64,000 nt of DNA from JAHFUA01 sp963733935 (GTDB taxonomy: Bacteria; Acidobacteriota; Terriglobia; Terriglobales; Acidobacteriaceae), in NCBI GenBank assembly GCA_963733935.1, contig CAVTEQ010000018.1, forward strand, positions 153,739 through 217,738, given 5' to 3'. This document shows, in pieces, positions 6,589-13,600 of this stretch (position 1 is the first letter of the stretch; every line of letters begins with the position of its first letter). Both the position numbers and the translations under genes were made by a program. The notes under the pieces were generated by a model. The model was not told the origin of the DNA and did not search any database. It saw only the letters and a list, made by a program, of their open reading frames with translations.

Positions 6589-9102
6589 TTGAAGCCAATC
6601 CGCTCCCTTGTCCTCTGCCTGATCGCCCTCACGTCCTTTGCCAACGCCGAGTCCAAGAAATCCAAGTCGCCGGCCGACAAGAAGGATGAAAAACCCGCGC
6701 CCATGTCGGCGGAGACTTTCAGCGGGCTAAAGCTGCGGCTGATCGGTCCGGCCGTGACTTCCGGTCGCATCAATGCGCTGGCCGTCGACCCGCATAATCC
6801 CTCGCATTTCTATGCCGGCGTGGCCTCGGGCGGAGTTTGGAAGACGGACAACGACGGCACCACCTGGACGCCGGTCTTCGACAAGGAAGCCTCGTACTCG
6901 ATCGGTGCGGTGGCGCTCGATCCCAAAGACCCGTCCATCGTGTGGGTGGGGACGGGCGAGTCGAATAGCCAGCGCAGCGTGGCCTATGGCGACGGCATCT
7001 ATCGCTCCGAGGACGGCGGCAAGAGCTGGACGAATGTCGGGCTGAAGAAGTCCGAGCACGTCGGGCGGATCGTCATTCATCCCAAGGACACCAGCACGGT
7101 ATACGTCGCTGCGCAAGGCCCGCTGTGGGCGCCGGGCGGCGATCGCGGGCTCTACAAGACCACCGACTCCGGCAAGACCTGGAAGAAGGTGCTGGAGATC
7201 AGCGAGAACACCGGCGTCACCGACGTGGTGCTCGATCCCGAGAATCCTGACGTTGTGTACGCCGCCGCCTATCAGCGCCGCCGCCACGTCTTCACCATGA
7301 TCGACGGCGGTCCCGAGAGCGCCATCTACAAGTCCACCGACGCCGGCGCGAGCTGGAACAAGCTCAAGAGCGGTCTGCCCACCGAGGACATGGGACGCAT
7401 TGGCCTGGCGGTTTCGCCGGTCGATCACAATGTGGTTTACGCGGAGGTGGAAGCTGCGAACGGCGCCGGCGGCATCTTCCGCTCACAGGACCGCGGCGCC
7501 ACCTGGGAGCGCCGCAATCCCTACGACGCTACCGCCATGTACTACTCGCAGATCATCGCCGATCCGCGCAACGTGGACCGCATCTACGTGATGGCCGTGT
7601 TCATTCAGGTGTCGGACGACGGCGGCAAGACGCTGCACCGCCTGGGCGAGCGCGACAAGCACGTGGACAATCACGCTTTCTGGCCCGATCCCGCCAATCC
7701 GGACCATTACATCGACGGCTGCGACGGCGGCGTCTACGAGACCTGGGACCGCGCCGCCCATTGGCAATTCAAGGCCAACCTGCCCGTGAGCCAGTTCTAC
7801 GACGTCACCGCGGACAACTCGCAGCCGTTCTACTACGTGTACGGCGGGATGCAGGACAACAACTCCTTCGGCGTGCCCTCGCGCACGCGCAACGTCAACG
7901 GCATCGTGAATTCGGACTGGTTCGTGACCTTCGGCGGCGATGGCTTCCGCACCGTCGTCGATCCTGAAGATCCGGACACCGTCTATTCCGAGCTGCAGTA
8001 CGGCACCCTGGTGCGCTACGACCGGCGCACCGGCGAGCGCACCGGCATCTCGCCCATGGAACCCAAGGGCGCCGAGCCTTATCGCTGGAACTGGGATTCG
8101 CCGCTGATTGTCAGCCCGCACGCGCACACGCGACTCTATTTCGGCGCCAACAAGCTCTTTCGCAGCGACGACCGCGGCGACACCTGGCGCGCCATCAGCC
8201 CTGACCTCACCCGCCAGATCGATCGCAACAAGCTGCCGGTGATGGGCAAAGTCTGGCCCGCGGACGCCGTCTCCAAGAACGCTTCCACTTCTTTCTACGG
8301 GAACACGGTCGCGCTCGCCGAGTCACCGACCAAGGAAGGGTTGATTTACGTCGGTACCGACGACGGCTTGGTCCAAGTGACCACAGACGGCGGCGAGCAC
8401 TGGACCAAGCAGGAAAAGTTTCCCGGCGTGCCGGATAACACTTACGTCAGCCGGCTGGCAGCCTCGCGCTACGACCCAAATACCGTCTACGCCGCTTTCG
8501 ACAACCACAAGAACGGCGACTTCAAACCTTATCTTCTGAAAAGCACGGATACGGGGAAAAGCTGGACCTCGATCGCCGCCAACCTGCCGGAAAACGGCCC
8601 GCTGCTGGCGTTCGTCGAAGACCCGGTGAATCCCAAGCTGCTCTTCGCAGGCACGGAGTTTGGCCTGTGGTTCAGCATCGACGGCGGCGGCAAATGGATC
8701 CAGCTCAAGGGCAGCTTCCCGACCATCGCGGTGCGCGACCTGGTGATCCAGGCGCGCGAGGGCGATCTGGTAGTGGGCACTTTCGGGCGCGGCATCTACA
8801 TCCTCGACGATCTCCGGCCGCTGCGCGTGCTCAAGCCGGAGACGCTCGATGGCCAAGTGGTGCTCTATCCGGTGAAGAAGGCGCTGCTTTACGTGCAGGC
8901 GCAACCTCTGGGCGGAGGCGGCAAAGGCCTCGCAGGGATCGTCGTTCTACACCGCCGAAAATCCGCCCTTCGGCGCCATGTTCACCTATTACTTGAAGGA
9001 AAAGCTGAAAACGCTGAAGGAAAAGCGTCACGACGCAGAGAAAGAAGCCGCCAAGAAAAATGCCACCGCGCCGTATCCCACCAACGATCAGTTGCGCGCT
9101 GA
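6589..9102 (+). CDS. BNR/sortilin-like beta-propeller secreted protein, N-terminal part before a frameshift
   Basis: TTG start after GTGGAGAGA; signal peptide SLVLCLIALTSFANA. Many Asp-box/BNR repeats are visible (SEDGGKSWTN, KTTDSGKTWKK, KSTDAGASWNK, RSQDRGATWER, RSDDRGDTWRA, TTDGGEHWTK, KSTDTGKSWTS), forming sortilin-type propellers as in bacterial VPS10-like glycosyl hydrolase-annotated proteins. The genuine frame ends near 8923-8925: removing one A from the AAA there joins it to the frame of the next feature (GKASQGSSFYTAENPP). The last 55 or so residues up to 9102 are therefore out of frame. Full intact length would be about 1100 residues. True enzymatic activity is unproven in this family. 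Confidence 0.85.
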   Translation: MKPIRSLVLCLIALTSFANAESKKSKSPADKKDEKPAPMSAETFSGLKLRLIGPAVTSGRINALAVDPHNPSHFYAGVASGGVWKTDNDGTTWTPVFDKEASYSIGAVALDPKDPSIVWVGTGESNSQRSVAYGDGIYRSEDGGKSWTNVGLKKSEHVGRIVIHPKDTSTVYVAAQGPLWAPGGDRGLYKTTDSGKTWKKVLEISENTGVTDVVLDPENPDVVYAAAYQRRRHVFTMIDGGPESAIYKSTDAGASWNKLKSGLPTEDMGRIGLAVSPVDHNVVYAEVEAANGAGGIFRSQDRGATWERRNPYDATAMYYSQIIADPRNVDRIYVMAVFIQVSDDGGKTLHRLGERDKHVDNHAFWPDPANPDHYIDGCDGGVYETWDRAAHWQFKANLPVSQFYDVTADNSQPFYYVYGGMQDNNSFGVPSRTRNVNGIVNSDWFVTFGGDGFRTVVDPEDPDTVYSELQYGTLVRYDRRTGERTGISPMEPKGAEPYRWNWDSPLIVSPHAHTRLYFGANKLFRSDDRGDTWRAISPDLTRQIDRNKLPVMGKVWPADAVSKNASTSFYGNTVALAESPTKEGLIYVGTDDGLVQVTTDGGEHWTKQEKFPGVPDNTYVSRLAASRYDPNTVYAAFDNHKNGDFKPYLLKSTDTGKSWTSIAANLPENGPLLAFVEDPVNPKLLFAGTEFGLWFSIDGGGKWIQLKGSFPTIAVRDLVIQAREGDLVVGTFGRGIYILDDLRPLRVLKPETLDGQVVLYPVKKALLYVQAQPLGGGGKGLAGIVVLHRRKSALRRHVHLLLEGKAENAEGKASRRRERSRQEKCHRAVSHQRSVAR

Positions 9103-9892
9103 AGCTCAGGAGACGGCGCCGGCCATGTTCCTGACGGTCTCCGATGCGAGCGGAAGAGCGGTGCGGCGCATCAACGCCTCGAACGAGCAAGGCATGAACC
9201 GCGTCGCCTGGGACCTGCACTATCCCGCGCCGGAGCTGCCCAAGGAGAAAGAGAAGTCGGAGCAGGAGGAAGACTGGTCCCCCGCGCCGGTCGGTCCGCT
9301 GGTCATGCCGGGCGAGTATCAGGTGACGCTGGAGACGCGCATCAACGGCGTGTTCACGCAGGTCGCTGGGCCGGAGAAGTTCACCGTCGAGCCGCTGGGC
9401 ATGCGCAGCATGTCGCCGCCGGACCGCGCCGCGCTTACGGCCTTCCAGCAGAAGGTGGACAATCTATTTAGAGCCGTCGCCGGAGCGCTGAACACCGCGG
9501 ATGAGCTGAAGGCTCGCCTGAGCAAGATCCAGACGGCCTTGCAGCAGACTCCGCTGGCCGACCGCGGGCTCACCCAGACCGCGGAGCAACTCCAGCAGCG
9601 GAACCTCGAGATCCTGCGCCGGGTGCGCGGCGATACGGCACTGCGCGATCGCAACGAGAACACGCCGCCCTCGATCGACGACCGCGTGCAGACCATCATG
9701 CAGAATGAGCGCATGTCCAGCTCGCCCCCGCCGAAGACCGACCAGGAGGCATACACCATCGCTTCGGAGGAATTCACCGAAGAGCTGGGCAAGCTGCGGA
9801 CCATCCTGGAGCAGGATTTGCCCAGGCTGGAGAAAGCCATGGAGCAGGCGGGAGCGCCCTGGACGCCGGGAAGGCTTCCGGAGTGGAAATGA
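8978..9892 (+). CDS. BNR/sortilin-like protein, C-terminal part after the frameshift
   Basis: Continuation of the gene starting at 6589 in the +1 frame; coding resemblance starts upstream of this ATG, at about 8930. It contains a C-terminal domain usual for this family: ASGRAVRRINASNEQGMNRVAWDLHYPAP followed by PGEYQVTL is the Ig-like/FlgD-like segment that caps such propellers. A helical tail follows (AFQQKVDNLFRAVAGALNTADELKARL and GKLRTILEQDLPRLEKAM). Could be expressed separately from ATG 8978, but the more economical reading is a single gene split by one inserted base. Confidence 0.75.
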   Translation: MFTYYLKEKLKTLKEKRHDAEKEAAKKNATAPYPTNDQLRAEAQETAPAMFLTVSDASGRAVRRINASNEQGMNRVAWDLHYPAPELPKEKEKSEQEEDWSPAPVGPLVMPGEYQVTLETRINGVFTQVAGPEKFTVEPLGMRSMSPPDRAALTAFQQKVDNLFRAVAGALNTADELKARLSKIQTALQQTPLADRGLTQTAEQLQQRNLEILRRVRGDTALRDRNENTPPSIDDRVQTIMQNERMSSSPPPKTDQEAYTIASEEFTEELGKLRTILEQDLPRLEKAMEQAGAPWTPGRLPEWK

Positions 9893-9953
9893 TGGAGATC
9901 GGGTGATCGGGTGATCGGGGGGCCGGGGCAAGCCTCAAAGGCCCGGAACACCC

Positions 9954-10020
9954 ACCACCGAGGCACGGAGACACAGAGGTTTATGAAATTAATTCCTCCG
10001 CGCCTCTGTGTCTCCGTGGT
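9954..10020. repeat. Inverted dispersed repeat, CCACGGAGGCACGGAGACAC type
   Basis: Left arm 9954-9978 (ACCACCGAGGCACGGAGACA onwards), AATTAATT loop, right arm 9996-10020 (CTCCGCGCCTCTGTGTCTCC onwards). Same family as 5922-5991 and 56144-56209. Just before it (9896-9920) is a short direct repeat of ATCGGGTG. Confidence 0.8.
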
Positions 10021-10202
10021 TGCTTCTGATGTTCCGCTCGCTGTAAAGAAATGACACTACGCTGGCAAGTGACGCATTCTAATGATTTTTTGCTGGCCGG
10101 GCCCGACTTGGGTATTTATCCTTACCAGCTTGATGTGGGGAGGTATCCCCCTGTTCGGACCGCGGTCCGGAGAAGCTGTTCAATCGAAACCAAGGAGGCT
10201 GG

Positions 10203-11303
10203 ATGCCGGAGTTAGAAACCCGCAGCTATCACGCGAATAACTTTGTACGCGCTTTTCGCCGCTGGTTCGTGCCTTACGTACAGTCGCGCGTGATGGCGGA
10301 CCAGTTCCGCCCGCTGCTTTCCTACCTGTTTACCGAGTGGAAGTGTAACGTCGATTGCCACTATTGCTGGGCTTTCAACAACAAGGTCAAGGGCATGACG
10401 GAAGAGACCGCCATCCGCTCGATCGACTGGCTCAAGTCGGTGGGCTGCCGCGTGATCGCCATCATGGGCGGCGAGCCCCTGCTGCGCCGCGACTTTATCC
10501 TGAAAGTGGTCGATTACGGCACCAAGAACGGCTTCTTCGTCTACCTGCCGACCAACGGCATCCTGATGAACGAGGATTTCATCGACCGCGTCGGCGACCT
10601 GGGCGTGGCCGCCATCAATCTGGCGGTCGATTCGCTCGAAGAGAAGCCGGGTCTGGCCAAGAACTTCAAGCGCATCGAGAAGCAGTTCCGGTACCTGGTG
10701 AAGCAGCAGCGGCAGTATGGCTACATGATCGTCTTCAACACCAACATCTGCCGCAACAACATCGAGGACGTTTACCAGCTCACCGAGATCGCCCACGACA
10801 ACGGCATCTCCACCGACGTGCACATCAACGAGCCGCCCTACATCGAGCAGCCGCACTTCCAGCACCTGGACAACAACGTCACCTACATCCTGCAGCAAGA
10901 CTGGCCGAAGGTGGATGGCATCCTGGACTGGCTGATCGACAAGAATTCGCAGGGCTACATCATGGTCAACTCCAAGGACCACCTGCGCAAGATGAAGGAC
11001 TTCATGCGCGGCAAGACGTATCCATGGAATTGCCGCGCCGGGCACAACTCCTGCGTGATCCGCACCGACGGCACGCTGGCGCCGTGTTTCCCTATGTATT
11101 CGGCGCATAACGATTGGGGCAAGATCGGGGAGCCCAACTTCGACAATCAGCAACTGGACGAGATGAAGAAGGTGTGCAACTCGCACTGCCTCTCCACCTG
11201 CCAGTACGTGCTGGGCTACTACTACAACAACGCCAACGTGATGCGCTGGATCATGAAGCAGGGCCTGCACGGCTGGACTGGCCAGGCCACCACCGACGCG
11301 TAG
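10203..11303 (+). CDS. Radical SAM protein with C-terminal cysteine-rich (SPASM-like) segment
   Basis: A 366-residue radical SAM enzyme. The [4Fe-4S]-SAM site is C48-x3-C52-x2-C55 (KCNVDCHYCWAF), and the SAM-binding GGEP motif is at 89-92. C-terminal cysteines (CRAGHNSC, APCF, CNSHCLSTC) with the context RTDGTLAPCFPMY resemble the auxiliary-cluster SPASM/twitch regions of peptide-modifying or dehydrogenase-type members. Substrate unknown. It precedes, on the same strand, a sigma54 activator and a repeat-peptide gene, making a role in peptide modification conceivable; a terminator separates it from them. Start ATG 10203 has AAGGAGGCTGG directly upstream. Confidence 0.85.
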   Translation: MPELETRSYHANNFVRAFRRWFVPYVQSRVMADQFRPLLSYLFTEWKCNVDCHYCWAFNNKVKGMTEETAIRSIDWLKSVGCRVIAIMGGEPLLRRDFILKVVDYGTKNGFFVYLPTNGILMNEDFIDRVGDLGVAAINLAVDSLEEKPGLAKNFKRIEKQFRYLVKQQRQYGYMIVFNTNICRNNIEDVYQLTEIAHDNGISTDVHINEPPYIEQPHFQHLDNNVTYILQQDWPKVDGILDWLIDKNSQGYIMVNSKDHLRKMKDFMRGKTYPWNCRAGHNSCVIRTDGTLAPCFPMYSAHNDWGKIGEPNFDNQQLDEMKKVCNSHCLSTCQYVLGYYYNNANVMRWIMKQGLHGWTGQATTDA

Positions 11304-11323
11304 AAGATGGATCTGTTGATTCG

Positions 11324-11356
11324 AAGCCCTGGCGTTCGCGGCAGGGCTTTTTGTTT
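11324..11356 (+). terminator. Rho-independent terminator after radical SAM gene
   Basis: An 8-bp stem (11324-11331 AAGCCCTG / 11342-11349 CAGGGCTT) is followed by TTTTGTTT, 20 bp after the stop codon. Confidence 0.85.
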
Positions 11357-11479
11357 GGCCGTTCTCCGAGCGCCGCATCCCCGGTATCAGATCACGCGCC
11401 CAATCGGATCGATTTTTCATCCCTCCAGGTTGAATTTCTTACGTATAATCGCTGCCAGCCTTCCCAGAGAAAGGCATGC

Positions 11480-12889
11480 ATGCCGCCATCCGCCGCTGCT
11501 GAGCCCGCGCCGGGCCGCCACATCGTCATTCTGACCACGGAAGAAAGCGTTCTTCCCGATATCGAGCAGTTCTTCCTGCCCAGTTATCGCTCGATCCTGC
11601 TGCAATCCGCGGAGGCGCTGGCGCCACTCATGAAGCAGACGCCGCCGGAGGGGATTGTGCTTGATCTCGACACGGCAGCCGCCAGCACGGACCATGGCTT
11701 GGAGCTGCTGGCCGAGATTCGCCGCCAAAGCCCCGACGTGGTGCTGATTGCCCTCAGCCGTTCGCGCAGCCGCAGCATCCGCCTTAAGGCCGGGGAATTA
11801 GGCGCCGACGAGTTCTTTGTGGCTCCGGTGGATCCGCAGGAACTCAAGATCGTGCTCGACCGGGCGCTGGAAAAACGCATGATCGAGATCGAGAACCGCC
11901 GCCTGCGCGACGAGATCGCGCAAAAGTACTCCTTCTGCGACCTGATCGGTTCCAGTGAGGTGATGCAGCGCGTATACGAGGCTATCCAGCGTGTAGCGCA
12001 GAGCAGCTCCACGGTCATGATTCGCGGCGAGAGTGGCACCGGCAAGGAGCTGGTGGCGCGGGCCATCGTCGCCGTGGGTCCGAGGGCGGGGAAGCCGTTC
12101 ATCAGCGTCAACTGCGCCGCCCTGCCCGAGAACCTGATCGAGACCGAACTCTTCGGGCACGAGAAAGGCGCCTTTACCGATGCCCACGAGGCCCGCGCCG
12201 GGCGCATCGAGCAGGCCGACAAAGGAACGCTTTTCCTGGATGAGATCGGGACCCTGCCGCTCAACCTGCAGGCGAAATTGTTGCGGGTGCTGGAGGACCG
12301 GGCGGTACAGCGCATCGGCGGCAAAACCGTGCGCAAGATTGATTTTCGACTGATTACCGCCACCAACGACGATCTGGAGGCGCTGGTGCGCGCCGGCCGC
12401 TTCCGCGAAGACCTTTATTACCGCATCCACGTCATCCCTATCGGGTTGCCGCCCTTGCGCGAGCGGCCGGGGGACATCCCGCTGCTGATCGAGCATTTCG
12501 TGCGCATCTACTGTGCCGCCGACCAGGTGCCGCTGAAGAACGTCGATCCGGAAGCGATCAACGTCCTGGAGGGCTACGCTTGGCCGGGCAATGTCCGCGA
12601 GCTAGAGAACCTGGTGCAGCGGATGGTGCTGATGACCTCTGACTCGGTCATTGCCGTCAAGCACCTGCCTTCGCAGCTGCTCTACACCAGCGCCACGCAG
12701 CAAGAGGCCCTGCTGATTCCGGAGAAGGGCATCGACTTCGACGAGGAAATGGCCAAAATCGAAGCTACGTACCTGCAGGCGGCGCTGCGGCGTACCGAGG
12801 GAAACAAGGCAGCCGCTGCAAAACTCTTGCACGTAGACAAACAAAGAATGCACTATCTGTGCCGCAAGTACCGCATCGGAAGGGATTAA
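11480..12889 (+). CDS. Sigma54-dependent transcriptional activator with degenerate receiver domain
   Basis: A 469-residue NtrC-type protein. Residues 12-130 look like a receiver-like domain (HIVILTTEE, GIVLDLD) without a clearly conserved acidic pocket. The AAA+ domain runs from about 150 to 390, with Walker A GESGTGKE (183-190) and a sigma54-contact loop GAFTDA (230-235) where GAFTGA is the classic form. A Fis-type helix-turn-helix is at the C-terminus (NKAAAAKLLHVDKQRMHYLCRKY). It probably binds an enhancer and activates the -24/-12 promoter found 137 bp downstream of its own stop codon. No partner kinase is next to it. ATG 11480 was chosen because upstream residues lack homology. Confidence 0.9.
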   Translation: MPPSAAAEPAPGRHIVILTTEESVLPDIEQFFLPSYRSILLQSAEALAPLMKQTPPEGIVLDLDTAAASTDHGLELLAEIRRQSPDVVLIALSRSRSRSIRLKAGELGADEFFVAPVDPQELKIVLDRALEKRMIEIENRRLRDEIAQKYSFCDLIGSSEVMQRVYEAIQRVAQSSSTVMIRGESGTGKELVARAIVAVGPRAGKPFISVNCAALPENLIETELFGHEKGAFTDAHEARAGRIEQADKGTLFLDEIGTLPLNLQAKLLRVLEDRAVQRIGGKTVRKIDFRLITATNDDLEALVRAGRFREDLYYRIHVIPIGLPPLRERPGDIPLLIEHFVRIYCAADQVPLKNVDPEAINVLEGYAWPGNVRELENLVQRMVLMTSDSVIAVKHLPSQLLYTSATQQEALLIPEKGIDFDEEMAKIEATYLQAALRRTEGNKAAAAKLLHVDKQRMHYLCRKYRIGRD

Positions 12890-12938
12890 AAATTAATCGG
12901 TTCGCGCTTTAAATTTTCATCTAGTTGGTTTTTTTGGC

Positions 12939-12965
12939 CTCCGGAAGCAGTCCAGATATCCGGAG
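12939..12965. promoter_or_regulatory. Candidate enhancer dyad upstream of sigma54 promoter
   Basis: Inverted repeat CTCCGGA (12939-12945) / TCCGGAG (12959-12965), arms 13 bp apart. It lies about 60-85 bp upstream of the -24 element at 13026, the usual distance for an activator site. Assignment to the adjacent regulator is inference. Confidence 0.45.
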
Positions 12966-13025
12966 AACCCCGCCAAGCCCCTCGAAATCAATCGACTCGC
13001 TAGATGCCGACGACTCCGGGAGGTT

Positions 13026-13041
13026 TGGCAAGCACCTTGCT
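13026..13041 (+). promoter_or_regulatory. Sigma54 (-24/-12) promoter for the repeat-peptide gene
   Basis: TGGCAAGCACCTTGCT matches the sigma54 consensus TGGCAC-N5-TTGC(A/T) at all but one position. The invariant GG (13027-13028) and GC (13039-13040) are exactly 12 bases apart. Predicted transcription start is near 13052, giving a leader of about 70 bases before ATG 13123. Confidence 0.85.
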
Positions 13042-13122
13042 TCTAGCTACGGCGAGCGCTACGGAGCAGGCATGAGAGAGTCAAGTGAGCCCCGGCGCTG
13101 AGAGATTTCCAAGGAGAGAGAC

Positions 13123-13524
13123 ATGTCGATCGAGAAGAAATCTTTGATTAAGAGCCGGGCGGTCACCAAGAAGGCCATCATCGCCAGCCAGGGCGCCGTG
13201 ACCCCGAGCAAGGGCGTTGGCCTGAACAAAGGTGGCGTCGGTTTGAATAAGGGCGGCGTTGGGCTCAACAAGGGTGGTGTTGGCTTGAACAAGGGCGGCG
13301 TTGGCTTGAACAAGGGCGGCGTTGGCCTGAACAAGGGCGGCGTTGGCTTGAACAAGGGCGGCGTTGGCTTGAACAAGGGCGGCGTTGGCTTGAACAAGGG
13401 CGGCGTTGGCCTGAACAAGGGCGGCGTTGGCCTGAACAAGGGCGGCGTTGGCCTGAACAAGGGCGGCGTTGGCCTGAACAAGGGCGGCATTGGCCTGAAC
13501 AAGGGTGGCGTTGGCCTGGAGTAG
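13123..13524 (+). CDS. Small protein of 14 tandem VGLNKGG repeats with a basic leader (candidate modified or exported peptide)
   Basis: A 133-residue protein of unrecognised family. Residues 1-31 form a basic leader-like segment (MSIEKKSLIKSRAVTKKAII, then ASQGAVTPSKG) without a hydrophobic signal peptide. Residues 32-129 are 14 copies of the heptad VGLNKGG (the last copy starts with I), ending in VGLE. The composition is Gly, Leu, Asn, Lys and Val only. Ribosome site CCAAGGAGAGAGAC precedes the ATG. Transcription is predicted from the sigma54 promoter at 13026. The facing operon encodes a PqqD-like/M50/HlyD fusion and two HlyD-type adaptors, so I infer a leader-plus-repeated-core substrate for proteolysis and export. 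A structural (cell-surface) repeat protein is the main alternative. Confidence 0.75.
   Translation: MSIEKKSLIKSRAVTKKAIIASQGAVTPSKGVGLNKGGVGLNKGGVGLNKGGVGLNKGGVGLNKGGVGLNKGGVGLNKGGVGLNKGGVGLNKGGVGLNKGGVGLNKGGVGLNKGGVGLNKGGIGLNKGGVGLE
13216..13509 (+). repeat. 14 x 21-bp tandem DNA repeat within the peptide gene
   Basis: The unit is GTTGGCCTGAACAAGGGCGGC with third-base variants (TTG/CTG leucine codons, GGT/GGC glycine, AAT/AAC asparagine). Upstream copies mostly use TTG and downstream copies mostly CTG, a pattern expected from recent block duplications by slippage. Confidence 0.95.
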
Positions 13525-13600
13525 TACACCTGACCAAGCTCTTCCGATCAGAATGCAGACATGGGCGGTTGCAGTGCTGGCCACTGCAGCCGCTTTGTTC

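Noticed and set aside
8923..8940. Programmed frameshifting in the BNR gene
   Set aside because: No slippery heptamer or following pseudoknot is evident, and similar single-base breaks occur in many unrelated genes; sequence error is simpler.
13216..13509. Possible CRISPR array
   Set aside because: Units are contiguous, in frame and have no spacers; it is a coding tandem repeat.
13059..13584. Long antisense frames (PTPPLFR and NAALVQA repeats) opposite the heptad-repeat gene
   Set aside because: A 21-bp period keeps all frames open, so these are shadows. They lack a ribosome site, and the sigma54 promoter and ribosome site support the plus strand.
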